From: Oceanospirillum sediminis
GTDB taxonomy: Bacteria > Pseudomonadota > Gammaproteobacteria > Pseudomonadales > Halomonadaceae
Direction of reading: 5' to 3'
DNA: 64,000 bases
Assembly (NCBI RefSeq): GCF_014164585.1
Contig: NZ_JACJFM010000010.1
Location: 1 to 64,000, forward strand
Made by a program: the position numbers and the translations under genes. Below, piece by piece: positions 37,408-46,727 of the stretch (its first letter is position 1; every line of letters begins with the position of its first letter). Below the pieces are notes generated by a model. That model saw only the letters and a program-made list of their open reading frames with translations, ran no database searches and was not told the DNA's origin.

Positions 37408-37486
37408 CGCAGATTCCGGAGGCTGTTGACTGAATGCGTAATCATAACAGCATCTTATACCCTGGTGAAATAGTTGGTTATTGCGG

Positions 37487-37502
37487 TGCACCATAATATT
37501 GC
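37487..37502. promoter_or_regulatory. NtrC-like binding site 1
   Basis: TGCACCATAATATTGC matches the NtrC dyad TGCACY-N4-TGGTGC perfectly in the left half and at 4 of 6 in the right. Its centre is 30 bp from site 2. Confidence 0.5.
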
Positions 37503-37516
37503 TGAATGGTGTTTTT

Positions 37517-37532
37517 TGCACTTTTTTGGTGC
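37517..37532. promoter_or_regulatory. NtrC-like binding site 2
   Basis: TGCACTTTTTTGGTGC fits TGCACY-N4-TGGTGC exactly. It lies about 130 bp upstream of the expected sigma-54 start, a normal enhancer distance. Confidence 0.65.
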
Positions 37533-37627
37533 GCTAAGTGTCGAGTGTATTGCTGTCTTATGACAATTTTGGTGGCTTATTCATCTGTTATATAGTTATT
37601 TGTCAGATGATTTGACCTTTTTTTTGC

Positions 37628-37643
37628 TGGCATAGCTCTTGCG
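37628..37643 (+). promoter_or_regulatory. Sigma-54 (-24/-12) promoter of the Amt-MCP gene
   Basis: TGGCATAGCTCTTGCG fits TGGCAC-N5-TTGCW, with GG and GC ten bases apart. The predicted start is near 37654, about 30 bp before the coding start. Confidence 0.7.
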
Positions 37644-37685
37644 AGGAGACAGGTATAACTATGATGAAAAAATGGGGTGTGGTTT

Positions 37686-39884
37686 ATGGATGCGGCAAAT
37701 GTACAGGCCAATCTGGATCTTGTCTGGATTATGGTCTCTGCTGCACTGGTGATGTTTATGCAGGCTGGATTTACTGCATTAGAGTCAGGACTGACACAGG
37801 CCAAGAACAGCATCAATGTTGCGATTAAAAATATTACTGATTTCATTATTTCTGTACTGACTTTCTGGGCGGTCGGTTACGCCCTGATGTTTGGCGCAAG
37901 TTCGGGTGGATGGATTGGCAGCAGCGGTTTTGGTCTGTCCGGTTTATCTGAACCTTCTGATTTTGCTGCTTTTGCCTTTCAGGCCACTTTTGCCGGAACA
38001 GCAGCCACAATTGTATCCGGAGCGGTAGCGGAACGAACAAAGTTTCTGGCCTATGTGGTTGTGGCTATTCTGACGACCTGTGTGATTTATCCGGTGTCCG
38101 GGCACTGGATCTGGAATAGTGATGGCTGGCTGGCTCAGCAAGGCATGATTGATTTTGCCGGTTCAACGGTGGTGCATTCTCTGGGAGCCTGGGTCGGACT
38201 GGCAGGGGCTATCGTGGTCGGGCCTCGTTTAGGTGTGTTTAATAAACAGGGTGGCGTGAATAAAATTCAGGGACATAGCCTGGTTCTGGCTGTAGTCGGG
38301 GTGCTGATTCTCTGGTTTGGCTGGTTTGGCTTCAATGGTGGCAGTACTCTGAGTGGCGATGCCAGTATCGCTAAAATCATCGCCAATACTATGCTGGCAG
38401 CCGGTGCCAGTGGCCTGAGCTGTTTTTTCCTGTCGATGATGCTGCATGAGCGCCGTGAAGTGAATGTTGAAAAACTGCTGAATGGTGTCGTCGGTGGTCT
38501 GGTGGCCATTACTGCAGGTTGTGCTGTGGTAGAGCCTGTCGGTGCGGTGGTCATTGGTTTTACGGCAGGTGCTGTATTGTATCTGGCGGAGTGGATTATT
38601 CTGCATATGATGCGGGTGGATGATCCGGTTAACGTGGTGGCAGCACATGGTGTCTGTGGTGCTCTGGGAACCATTATGCTGGCATTCTTTGCGCCGGAAT
38701 CCGCTCTGGTAAATGGCAGTGTGACAGATCAGTTGCTGGTGCAACTGACCGGTGTATTTGCTGTATTTGTCTGGGGTTTTGGTCTGGGTTACGTGATCTT
38801 TGCCCTGCTGAAAGCCTTTGGCGCATTAAGAGTGCCACCAGAAGATGAAGAGCGAGGCCTGAATGTCAGTGAGCACGGTGCCAGCTCTGCGCTGCTGGAT
38901 ATGCAGGAAGCAATGCAGATGATTATTAAAGATGGTGATCTGACCCGCAGAGTGAAAGTTGACACTGGCAGTGAATATGAACGGTTGGGGGCTATTTTTA
39001 ACCTGTTTCTGGACAGTTACGAGAAAGCGATTGGTGATATAAAATCCGCATCGGGTGAGCTGACCGATTATGCTCATGCGATGGCTAAAGCCAGCGAAGA
39101 GCTGGAGGCTGGTGTTTCCAGTCAGAAAGAGCAGAGTCTGCATATCACTACCGCTATTACTCAGCTGTCTGCTGCGGTGAAACAACTGGCTGCCAGTGTA
39201 CGTGAAACCTCAGCTCAGACAGAAGAAGCAACTCAGCAATCCTCTAATGGTCACAATCTGGTGAAAGACAGTGTAAAAGGGATTCATGAACTGGCCGAAC
39301 AGATCTCACAAGTGCATCGGGTGACGCAGCAGGTGGAGAGTAAAACATCGGCCATCACCGGAATACTGGAAACCATTGAAGGCGTATCAGAACAAACCAA
39401 TCTTCTGGCTCTGAATGCGGCGATTGAAGCAGCCAGAGCCGGTGAGGCCGGACGAGGCTTTGCTGTAGTAGCTGATGAGGTGCGTACACTATCTCAGCAG
39501 ACACAGGGATATACCCGGCATATTCAGGATACCATTGGTCAGCTGCAGAGTGAGGTCAGCAGTGCCGTTGATCTGGTGAAAAGCGGGCATCAGCTGGCAG
39601 ATAACAGTGTATTAGCCGTCAGTGGTTCTGGTGATGCCTTTGCGGCGATTAATCATATGGTTCATGCGATTAACCATAGCAGTGCTGAAATCGCCACAGT
39701 GGCGGAACAGCAATCACAGATTGCGATAGAAGTGGATCATAATATTCGTCAGATTAATGATGTGGTGTTGCATACCGCAGAAGAGGTCAGGGTACTGAAC
39801 GGCCTGGGGCAGAACATTGAATCTCTGGCGCAGGGCTTACAGGCTTCGGTGGCCAGTTACTCTGTCCGGCAGGTAGTACAGTGA
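37686..39884 (+). CDS. Ammonium transporter (Amt) fused to methyl-accepting chemotaxis domain
   Basis: From ATG 37686 (GGGGTG site; GTG 37677 is an alternative) the protein is 732 residues. Residues 1 to about 385 form an 11-helix Amt channel with the key residues: Asp and His in DFAGSTVVH (D160/H168 of AmtB), Phe in GWFGFNGGS (F215), and the second pore His in [10 protein letters not shown] (H318). A HAMP-like linker (about 400-465) leads to a cytoplasmic MCP signalling domain whose hairpin tip reads [19 protein letters not shown]. No glnK is adjacent. It should sense ammonium and signal to CheA. NtrC/sigma-54 sites upstream suggest expression under nitrogen limitation. Confidence 0.93.
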   Translation: MDAANVQANLDLVWIMVSAALVMFMQAGFTALESGLTQAKNSINVAIKNITDFIISVLTFWAVGYALMFGASSGGWIGSSGFGLSGLSEPSDFAAFAFQATFAGTAATIVSGAVAERTKFLAYVVVAILTTCVIYPVSGHWIWNSDGWLAQQGMIDFAGSTVVHSLGAWVGLAGAIVVGPRLGVFNKQGGVNKIQGHSLVLAVVGVLILWFGWFGFNGGSTLSGDASIAKIIANTMLAAGASGLSCFFLSMMLHERREVNVEKLLNGVVGGLVAITAGCAVVEPVGAVVIGFTAGAVLYLAEWIILHMMRVDDPVNVVAAHGVCGALGTIMLAFFAPESALVNGSVTDQLLVQLTGVFAVFVWGFGLGYVIFALLKAFGALRVPPEDEERGLNVSEHGASSALLDMQEAMQMIIKDGDLTRRVKVDTGSEYERLGAIFNLFLDSYEKAIGDIKSASGELTDYAHAMAKASEELEAGVSSQKEQSLHITTAITQLSAAVKQLAASVRETSAQTEEATQQSSNGHNLVKDSVKGIHELAEQISQVHRVTQQVESKTSAITGILETIEGVSEQTNLLALNAAIEAARAGEAGRGFAVVADEVRTLSQQTQGYTRHIQDTIGQLQSEVSSAVDLVKSGHQLADNSVLAVSGSGDAFAAINHMVHAINHSSAEIATVAEQQSQIAIEVDHNIRQINDVVLHTAEEVRVLNGLGQNIESLAQGLQASVASYSVRQVVQ

Positions 39885-40063
39885 TAAGCTGAGGCGAGCA
39901 GATGGGAAAAATTAATCTGCTCACCCAAAAAGGGCGATAGGCGATAGCCAGGCTTTACGCTAGTATCCTGTGCTACCCATCCTGACAAGTCACAAATCAG
40001 TCCTCTCATGTTTAAGATTGGTTGGGATGGATATGACTTGTTTGGTTCTGATAAGGAAACAGG

Positions 40064-40972
40064 ATGCAGCGTTCATTTCTTAATGTATCACCCTATCTTT
40101 TGCTGGTGATGACTACGTTATTCTGGTCCGGAAACTTTGTTCTGGGTCGTGCCGTTCATCTGGATGTGCCGCCGGTTGGACTCAGCTTCTGGCGCTGGTT
40201 GACTGCTCTGGTTGTTATCCTGCCGTTTGCATTGCCTCGTCTTAAACAGAGCTGGCCGGTCATTCGTCAGCACTGGCTTATTCTGCTGGTACTGTCTGTG
40301 TTCAGTGTGGCCTGCTTCAATACTATGGTGTATATGGGATTGCAAACCGCTCCGGCCAGCAACAGTATTCTGCTGCAATCGGCCTGTCCTGTGATTATTC
40401 TGATGTTGTCCTGGTTATTCTTCCGGGAAAAGGTATCTCTGTTACAGGGCGCCGGTATGCTGTTATCTCTGGCAGGTGTTGTGGTTGTAGTGACTCAGGG
40501 CAGCCCGGCATCCATTGTTGATATGGATTTTCTGAATGGTGGTACGGCCTGGATTCTGGCTGCAGTGTTCTGCTGGGCCGTTTATTCCACTCTGTTGCGG
40601 CTGAAACCGACAGAGTTGGGAGGTTTTGCTTTTTTTGCCCTGACCGTTCTTGTCGGCGTGATTGTGCTGTTTCCTTTTTACCTCTATGAGACACTGAATG
40701 GCCGACCTATGCCATTTACAGTGACTTCTGTTGCCAGTGTGTTGTATGTGACCATTTTTGCTTCGATTCTGGCGTATCTGTTCTGGAACCGAGCGGTAGC
40801 TGAATTGGGGGCGAATCGCAGTGGTCAGTTTATTCATCTGATTCCTGTGTTTGGAATTACGCTGGCAGTGCTGTTTTTGGGGGAAACCCTGCAACTGTTC
40901 CATTTTACCGGTTTTGCCCTGATTTTCGGGGGTATCTGGTTGGCAACAGTGATTGCCCGTAAACCTGCCTGA
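40064..40972 (+). CDS. EamA-family DMT transporter
   Basis: 302 residues, ten membrane helices in two EamA repeats (about 10-145 and 155-298). Conserved text includes FWSGNFVLGRA and, in the second repeat, LAYLFWNRAVAELGANRSGQF. This family exports or imports small metabolites, often amino acids; the substrate is unknown. Single gene, following a 180-bp gap after the Amt-MCP. Confidence 0.85.
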   Translation: MQRSFLNVSPYLLLVMTTLFWSGNFVLGRAVHLDVPPVGLSFWRWLTALVVILPFALPRLKQSWPVIRQHWLILLVLSVFSVACFNTMVYMGLQTAPASNSILLQSACPVIILMLSWLFFREKVSLLQGAGMLLSLAGVVVVVTQGSPASIVDMDFLNGGTAWILAAVFCWAVYSTLLRLKPTELGGFAFFALTVLVGVIVLFPFYLYETLNGRPMPFTVTSVASVLYVTIFASILAYLFWNRAVAELGANRSGQFIHLIPVFGITLAVLFLGETLQLFHFTGFALIFGGIWLATVIARKPA

Positions 40973-40978
40973 GTCGAT

Positions 40979-41015
40979 CCTGCTGTATATTGCAGAGCCT
41001 GTTATATACAGCAGG
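40979..41015. terminator. Long hairpin between convergent DMT genes
   Basis: CCTGCTGTATAT pairs perfectly with ATATACAGCAGG across a 13-base loop, just after the EamA gene. No T-run. Confidence 0.5.
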
Positions 41016-41097
41016 GTGTGGTACTTGTCTCTCAGGCGCTGAAATACATGTTGAATCTGTGATGCACCTCGAAGGGGCTGTGCCGTAACTCTGCGGA

Positions 41098-41553
41098 TCA
41101 GTTAAAACGGATAAGCAGCACGCCGCAGAATAGCATGACTACGCCCAGTACTCGCCACAGGTTGATACTGTGCTGAGGGAAGGTTGCCCAGCCAAAGTGA
41201 TCCAGCATTAAAGACATGGTTAACTGACCTGCAACAAACAGTGCCATCATGGTGGCGGCTCCCAGTCTGGGAGCCAGAAATGCTGATGTGGCGACAAATA
41301 CCGCACCCATTAGTCCTCCGGTCCAGGCCCACCAGGGCGCTTGTTTCAGACTGGCCATAGCAGGCCATTCCTGACGGGTCAGTACGGCAACAATAAATAA
41401 AGAAAGGGTACCAACGACAAAAGAGATAAAGGATGCCCATATTGCACCTTCACTGTTCTGTGCCAGAGTACTGTTGACGCCGGATTGCATTGGCATCAGT
41501 GCTCCGGCCAGCAGGGCCAGAGCGGCCCAGATGGTAATAGTCGAAAAGATCAT
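41098..41553 (-). CDS. DMT family transporter, YdcZ (DUF606) type
   Basis: 151 residues with five membrane helices, the half-size YdcZ family. The pattern GALMPMQSGVNSTLAQ near the N terminus and the helix GQLTMSLMLDHFGW are typical. It probably works as a dimer to export a small metabolite. Convergent with the EamA gene. Confidence 0.85.
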   Translation of the reverse strand: MIFSTITIWAALALLAGALMPMQSGVNSTLAQNSEGAIWASFISFVVGTLSLFIVAVLTRQEWPAMASLKQAPWWAWTGGLMGAVFVATSAFLAPRLGAATMMALFVAGQLTMSLMLDHFGWATFPQHSINLWRVLGVVMLFCGVLLIRFN

Positions 41554-41720
41554 AGTATCTGTGTCTGCCTGATTGGGAAAGTAAGGATCTGTTGAGATCG
41601 GCCAGATCCGGTTTATCTGAATATAGCTGTGGAGGTTAACAGAACCGACGAACCGGACGCAGATATCCCCGGCTGTCGGTCAGAAGCGTTTCACACAGGC
41701 TTATAGCGATTGTCAGGATA

Positions 41721-42758
41721 TCACGGACATGGATTCGGCATCTGCTGGTGTATTGCCTCAATACCGTTCAGAACCTCTTCACTCAGCGTCAGCTCAGCAC
41801 TGGCAATGTTGCTTTTTAGCTGATCCATTGTGGTTGCGCCGATGATATTACTGCCTGTGAAGCTGCGTCCGGTGACAAAGGCCAGCGCCATTTGTGCCGG
41901 ATCAAGGCCATGTTCTCTGGCCAGCTCAACGTATGCACTGGTCGCCTGTTCGGCTTTTTCGCTGGTATAGCGCTGAAAGCGCTTATAGAGGGTTAAACGC
42001 CCTTTCTCAGGCCATTGTCCATCCAGGTACTTACCGCTCAGTACACCGAAGCCCAGAGGTGAATAGGCCAGCAGAGGGATCTGTTCTCGATGAGCAATTT
42101 CTGCTAGTCCGGTTTCAAAGGTTCTGTTCAGCAGGTTATAAGGGTTCTGAATGCTGATCATGCGTGGCAGGTTATGTTGCTCTGATAGCTGCATATATTT
42201 CATCACGCCCCAGGGGCTTTCATTGGATACACCGATATGACGGATTTTACCGGCTTGTACCAGGTCATTCAGTGCTTCCAGAGTGTCCAGCAGAGGTGTG
42301 GTATTTTCCTCTTCCTGATGGGTGTAGCCCAGCTGGCCAAAAAAGTTAGTGTTACGGTCAGGCCAGTGCAGCTGGTAAAGGTCAATATAGTCGGTCTGCA
42401 GACGTTGCAGGCTGGCATCCAGTGCTTGCTGTATATGCTCTTTATTCAGGCGAGGGCCTCCTCTCAGATAGGTTAACCAGTCTCCGGGGCCTGCTACTTT
42501 AGTGGCCAGAACCACTTTGTCGCGGTTTGCACGGGCTGCCAGCCAGCTGCCTATATAGCTCTCTGTGCGTCCCTGGGTTTCACCCATTGGCGGCACAGGA
42601 TACATTTCTGCAGTATCAATAAAGTTAATGCCCTGTTCCAGGGCATAATCCAGCTGCTGGTGAGCTTCCTGCTCTGTGTTCTGCTCTCCCCAGGTCATAG
42701 TACCCAGGCAAAGCTTGCTGACATTGAGATGAGTATTCGCCAGTGTCTGATAGATCAT
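41721..42758 (-). CDS. tas: Aldo/keto reductase, Tas family
   Basis: From ATG 42758 (AGGAGC site) the protein is 345 residues, beginning MIYQTLANTHLNVSKLCLGTMTWGEQNTE, the normal N terminus of the NADPH-dependent E. coli Tas protein; an 8-residue longer form has no support. Catalytic residues are visible: Asp and Tyr in FIDTAEMYPVPP, Lys in VLATKVAG, His in YQLHWPDR. The physiological substrate is unknown; E. coli tas suppresses a tyrosine auxotroph. Confidence 0.88.
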   Translation of the reverse strand: MIYQTLANTHLNVSKLCLGTMTWGEQNTEQEAHQQLDYALEQGINFIDTAEMYPVPPMGETQGRTESYIGSWLAARANRDKVVLATKVAGPGDWLTYLRGGPRLNKEHIQQALDASLQRLQTDYIDLYQLHWPDRNTNFFGQLGYTHQEEENTTPLLDTLEALNDLVQAGKIRHIGVSNESPWGVMKYMQLSEQHNLPRMISIQNPYNLLNRTFETGLAEIAHREQIPLLAYSPLGFGVLSGKYLDGQWPEKGRLTLYKRFQRYTSEKAEQATSAYVELAREHGLDPAQMALAFVTGRSFTGSNIIGATTMDQLKSNIASAELTLSEEVLNGIEAIHQQMPNPCP

Positions 42759-42970
42759 TTCTTGCTCCTGATCAGATTTCACTTGTGGTAATTATGGTAA
42801 ACAGATGATTTTGTGGTGTAACACATTATTGCCATATTGCAGATTTACTCTGCTTTTTGTATCAATAATAATCCTGTGCAGTCTTGCGACACGAAAACAG
42901 AGTGATAGAATGCCGCCTCCGAGCAGGACATGCATTCTTTTTAAATAACCTGGTGACTAACGGTTTGATT

Positions 42971-43480
42971 ATGTCTGAGCAGATCAGTGTTGTGACCCGA
43001 CTGAAATTTTATCTGGCTGAGAGGATGTTCCATTCTTCTGCGCTTAAAGGGTCCAGACTGAGACACCGCTGGATAATGGCGTGGTTTAAACAGGCCGCCA
43101 GCGAAGGCCATCTTAAAGCCCAGTCTATGTATGGGCATTTGCTATATTTCCGTGGCGCGTCGCCGGTGGATAAAGGGCAGGGGGCGAACTATCTGCTGGA
43201 TGCGGCTAAGCGTGGAGATGCTAAGGCACAGTATCAGATTGCCTGTATCTATGAGACTGGCTTTGGCCATTTGCAGAAAAATTATGAAAATGCTGTGCGC
43301 TGGTTTGTCAAAGCAGCTGAGCAGGGACACCCTCTTGCATGCCGTAAAATGGCGGATGCCTGTGAGCAGGGCAAATTAGGGTTGGCAGTGAACCCGGATC
43401 AGGTTCAGTACTGGCAACAGAAAATCCACCGATCGCTTGAGAACACCTCGGGGATGACGCTGTCACAATCTGTGAGCTAA
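42971..43480 (+). CDS. Sel1-repeat protein
   Basis: From ATG 42971 it has 169 residues with about four Sel1-like helical repeats (AASEGHLKAQSMYGHLL, AAKRGDAKAQYQIACIY, AAEQGHPLACRKMADAC). No signal peptide, so it is cytoplasmic. Such repeats mediate protein contacts, often in regulation or secretion. The longer in-frame start (42884) adds residues unlike the family. Partner unknown. Confidence 0.8.
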   Translation: MSEQISVVTRLKFYLAERMFHSSALKGSRLRHRWIMAWFKQAASEGHLKAQSMYGHLLYFRGASPVDKGQGANYLLDAAKRGDAKAQYQIACIYETGFGHLQKNYENAVRWFVKAAEQGHPLACRKMADACEQGKLGLAVNPDQVQYWQQKIHRSLENTSGMTLSQSVS

Positions 43481-43613
43481 TTCCAGGCATGCTAATTGCT
43501 TTTCTACTAGACTAAAGACGTTGCACAACGGACGTGATGTGGTTGTCCATGTATCACAGGGAGCCGCCATCCGGGACGAGATTATTTTGACAGCACAGAC
43601 AAAGCAGACAGAT

Positions 43614-44093
43614 ATGCCATTTATTATTGATGTTGAAGCCTCGGGATTTGGTCGTGGAAGTTACCCCATTGAGGTCGGTTTTGCTCGTCCTGACGGCAGT
43701 GTATTCTCTTGCCTGATCAGGCCTGAACCTGATTGGGAGCACTGGGATGAGAGTGCAGAGGAAGTGCATGGCATTCCCCGAGCCACTTTGTTTGAGCAGG
43801 GCAGCAGTGTGCAGGAAGTTGCAAAGAAGCTGAATGAAGAACTGGAAGGCAAGACGGTTTATACCGACAGTTGGGGGTTTGACAGCAGCTGGCTATCGTT
43901 ACTGTTCTACCATGCTGGATTGCGGCAGTTGTTTCGGTTAGAAACACTCAGTAAGTTACTTTCGGAAAAGCAGATTGCGATCTGGAGTAAAGTTAAACAG
44001 CAGGTGACAACAGATCTGAATATTGATCGTCACCGGGCCGGGCCGGATGCCCGGATGCTACAACGTACCTATGAGCTGACATCTGATTCCTGA
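43614..44093 (+). CDS. DEDDh-type 3'-5' exonuclease-like protein
   Basis: From ATG 43614 it has 159 residues. The fold is that of an RNase H-like DnaQ exonuclease: Exo I is DVEASG, Exo II lies around YTDSWGFDSSWL, and Exo III is HRAGPDARML, giving the D-E-D-H-D set. Substrate and pathway are unknown; small stand-alone proteins of this kind are common in proteobacteria. The start was chosen because Exo I should lie near the N terminus, although its ribosome site is weak. Confidence 0.78.
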   Translation: MPFIIDVEASGFGRGSYPIEVGFARPDGSVFSCLIRPEPDWEHWDESAEEVHGIPRATLFEQGSSVQEVAKKLNEELEGKTVYTDSWGFDSSWLSLLFYHAGLRQLFRLETLSKLLSEKQIAIWSKVKQQVTTDLNIDRHRAGPDARMLQRTYELTSDS

Positions 44094-44119
44094 TAGCGGG
44101 TATGTCTTTCAATACCAAT

Positions 44120-44147
44120 AAAAAAACGGGCCCGGAGCCCGTTTTTT
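44120..44147. terminator. Bidirectional terminator between exonuclease-like gene and 37-aa ORF
   Basis: ACGGGC-CCGGA-GCCCGT with A6 before and T6 after. Confidence 0.9.
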
Positions 44148-44185
44148 GTCTGAAGGCTTCTGCATTCAGACTAAAATGACGCGTC

Positions 44186-44299
44186 TTATTTACCGTCATC
44201 CAGGATGTTCTGGCGAATAAAATGAATGCCAAAACCACAAATCGCCACACAACCGATCACAACAGCCAGACCAGCTACTACAGCAGCATCTACGTACAT
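44186..44299 (-). CDS. 37-residue membrane protein
   Basis: Starts at ATG 44299 (GAGG site) and ends at TAA 44186. It encodes MYVDAAVVAGLAVVIGCVAI..., one hydrophobic helix (about 4-29) followed by a charged tail (RQNILDDGK). The bidirectional terminator downstream supports a real gene. An in-frame upstream start at 44404 would put 35 unrelated residues before the membrane helix. Function not recognised. Confidence 0.62.
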   Translation of the reverse strand: MYVDAAVVAGLAVVIGCVAICGFGIHFIRQNILDDGK

Positions 44300-44507
44300 A
44301 ATTACAGCCTCATTCGGGGATTTTATAATTGGGCTGGGCAATGTAATGCTTTTGTCATGGGAATGCACCCCTTCTAAGGTGGCGAATTTAGAATCTTTTG
44401 GCATAAGAGCGATAGAATAATTTCTATTTTGTCTTTTTGATCTGGTTGCGCATAATAACGGTCAGTAATCCCTGTTACAGTGATATCAGGTTAAACGAGA
44501 TAACTAA

Positions 44508-44855
44508 ATGCAGAAAAAAATACAGAAAAAACCTGTGAATGTTCATTGGAAATCCCGGGTAACCCGTGCTCATAAAGCACCTTATATCGCCCGTACTCTG
44601 AGTGTTTCCCCTAAGCACCTGCATCTGGAAAGTGAATGGAGCCTTCCTGAGTCTGAAAAGGTCAGAGCTGAGGTTCTGGCATTGCATGATGGTAAAAAGC
44701 AGGTGCTGACTATTTATGGCAAGGTCAGAAGTTCCGTGTTGTTATCCACAGGGAGCAGTTACGGTCTTGATATACTGATCGAAAAGATTTCGGCTGAAGA
44801 TCAGCAATTTATTGAGAACTACATCAAAGCCAGAGAAAGTTTGCGCAGCAGTTAA
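44508..44855 (+). CDS. Small PilZ-like hypothetical protein
   Basis: 115 residues, basic N terminus. The C-terminal half (LTIYGKVRSSVLLSTGSSYGLDILIEKISAEDQQFIENYIKAR) resembles the closing strands and helix of PilZ domains, but a clear c-di-GMP RxxxR is not evident (SRVTRAH is a weak possibility). Function unknown; single gene. Confidence 0.65.
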   Translation: MQKKIQKKPVNVHWKSRVTRAHKAPYIARTLSVSPKHLHLESEWSLPESEKVRAEVLALHDGKKQVLTIYGKVRSSVLLSTGSSYGLDILIEKISAEDQQFIENYIKARESLRSS

Positions 44856-44919
44856 GGTTTTTCTGTGGTAATCAGGAGCAGTGCATCTGCTCCTGTATGC
44901 CTGTTGAAAAGGCGCTGCA

Positions 44920-45441
44920 TCAGGGAATCATATCCATGATGCCAAACTCTTCATCCATCCATTGTCCGATTACGTTATATCCACACAGGTGGTGAGCATA
45001 CTGAGTGTGCAGGCAACGTACGGTGTCCCAGTTGGCAATACCGCCAATGCCTCTTTTCTGCAGTAACGCCATAAAACCGGCTTGTTGGGCAAAAGCCCTG
45101 TCTTCTCCCGTCATATAACGAAATCTCTGGTCTACATAGTCCTGATGGCTGGCATGGTAAGCCTGCATAAACTCACTGTCTTCCAGCAGGCGCTCTTCCA
45201 GCTGTTTAATCACTCCGGTGGCTTCAATATGGCTGATCTCTTTTTTCAGCAGCTCCGAGGTCATCCAGTATAGCGTCGGAAACGGTTTTTTATCCGATAT
45301 GGATGGCATACGAACCACCAGAGGAGTACCCCGGCTATCGGTTGCGGTAATAGCCTGCATACCTTTCGGTGCCCGACCAATTTGGGACTCGATTCGTGCG
45401 ATTAGCTCTGGCACAGGGGCCAGCTCGGTTTTTTGATACAT
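44920..45441 (-). CDS. DUF501 family protein
   Basis: 173 residues matching DUF501 through IGRAPKGMQAITATDSRGTPLVVRMPSI, PTLYWMTSELLKKEISHIEATG, and the C-terminal GIGGIANWDTVRCLHTQYAHHL. The family is conserved in many bacteria but its function is unknown. Divergent from the outer-membrane-like protein gene. Confidence 0.85.
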   Translation of the reverse strand: MYQKTELAPVPELIARIESQIGRAPKGMQAITATDSRGTPLVVRMPSISDKKPFPTLYWMTSELLKKEISHIEATGVIKQLEERLLEDSEFMQAYHASHQDYVDQRFRYMTGEDRAFAQQAGFMALLQKRGIGGIANWDTVRCLHTQYAHHLCGYNVIGQWMDEEFGIMDMIP

Positions 45442-45490
45442 CGATTAGTTATCCGCTCAGTCTTTGCTGCGCTCAATTGCAGGTTTCCAG

Positions 45491-45496
45491 TATAAT
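45491..45496 (+). promoter_or_regulatory. Possible -10 box of the outer-membrane-like protein gene
   Basis: TATAAT 41 bp upstream of the start; no clear -35. Confidence 0.35.
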
Positions 45497-45536
45497 AGCT
45501 GACAATTTTGACCTGGATGGAATAGGAAAGCGAATA

Positions 45537-46004
45537 ATGAAGAGATTGATGCGGGCCTGCGTGCTGGCGACTGCGTTTCTGACTTCTGGGGCAGCCTCCG
45601 CTGCTGCGACAGATTATGCCATAGGTACTGACCTGATACGCTGGGTTGATCCGACTCAGGATGACGGTATGGCTAATATTGTGTTTCAGAAGGCTCTGGG
45701 GCGGGAAGACGCCATCCATATCGACTTTTCTATGAAGGATGATCGCTACATCCTGGGGGCGGATTATAAAGTCTATAATCGCCGTTACTATCTGGGTTCT
45801 TTTATGCAGCTGGGTGCTATGCTGCATGTGGAAGATGGCAGTGCCGATTTTGGTATCGAAGGGGCTGTTGGTTATGAGTATTCCCCGTTCCAGGATTGGG
45901 TGTTATCTGCAGATATTCAACTGGTATTCGGACCAGATCATCCTGAGAAAGATAAGCAGGAGCCCTGGATTGTGCCTCGTGTACGCCTGATGTACGCCTT
46001 CTGA
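45537..46004 (+). CDS. Small exported beta-barrel-like protein
   Basis: From ATG 45537 it has 155 residues. A signal peptide (MKRLMRACVLATAFLTSGAASA) is followed by alternating polar/hydrophobic strands and a C-terminal phenylalanine (RLMYAF), the outer-membrane insertion signal. No family recognised. The in-frame start at 45369 would hide the signal peptide inside the protein and overlap the DUF501 gene, so it is rejected. Confidence 0.75.
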   Translation: MKRLMRACVLATAFLTSGAASAAATDYAIGTDLIRWVDPTQDDGMANIVFQKALGREDAIHIDFSMKDDRYILGADYKVYNRRYYLGSFMQLGAMLHVEDGSADFGIEGAVGYEYSPFQDWVLSADIQLVFGPDHPEKDKQEPWIVPRVRLMYAF

Positions 46005-46175
46005 TATCCGGTATTAACAGACAGTACCGGCTACAGGCTCTGGTCTGGTATCCGTCACCGTATCAGCATTGTTGGCACAGCCTTACTCTGTTGCTTTCTG
46101 CAGGGCAAGGCTTTGTTGTATTAAGTAGCAATGAAATGATACCGACAGGATAACTATCCTGAATACAGCAGGGTA

Positions 46176-46649
46176 TCAGTTCTGACGACCAATACTGGCC
46201 CATTGCCCTCGGGTCAGTGATAGCAGATCATCTGGTGCCAGGCAGATTTCCAGTCCACGCTTTCCGGCACTAACGTGGATTTTGTCCAGGGATTGTGCGG
46301 AGGCATCAATAAAGGTTGGCAGTGCTTTTTTCTGGCCTAACGGGCTGATACCACCTACAACATATCCCGTTGTTTTTTCTGCTTTAACCGGATCAGCCAT
46401 CTCCATCTTTTTACAACTCGCTGCTTTAGCCAGTGCCTTAAGATCCAGAGTGCCGGACACAGGCACTACAGCCACGACCAGCTTGCCATCGTTACTCTGG
46501 GCCAGCAGCGTTTTGAATACTTCCTCACTGTTCAGGCCCAGAGCCTGAGCGGCTTCTTCGCCGTAGGACGCGCTGCTGGCATCATGACTGTATTCTTTTA
46601 TTTCAAATGAGATACCGGCTTTTTCAGCCTGTCGGATACCTGGTGTCAC
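46176..46649 (-). CDS. ybaK: Cys-tRNA(Pro)/Cys-tRNA deacylase YbaK
   Basis: Hydrolyses mischarged Cys-tRNA(Pro), a trans-editing factor. The GTG at 46649 is chosen as start: it gives MTPGIRQAEKAGISF, aligning with E. coli MTPAVKLLEKNKISF, and its AAGGAG site is 8 bases away. An ATG six bases earlier would be only two bases from that site. The protein is 157 residues. Family motifs ALGLNSEEVFKTLL, KKMEMADPVKAEKTTGYVVGGISPLGQKK are intact, including the catalytic Lys region. Confidence 0.93.
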   Translation of the reverse strand: MTPGIRQAEKAGISFEIKEYSHDASSASYGEEAAQALGLNSEEVFKTLLAQSNDGKLVVAVVPVSGTLDLKALAKAASCKKMEMADPVKAEKTTGYVVGGISPLGQKKALPTFIDASAQSLDKIHVSAGKRGLEICLAPDDLLSLTRGQWASIGRQN

Positions 46650-46727
46650 TGACATCACTCCTTTCTTATGGGACAGGTTGCTTTCTGTTCTGCTGCTCAG
46701 GTGCTTTATTGCCTGCTGACAGGCATC

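Noticed and set aside
37661-37690. ATG at 37661 as the start of the Amt-MCP
   Set aside because: It follows a GAGGAG but is out of frame with the Amt coding sequence and runs into Cys-rich nonsense.
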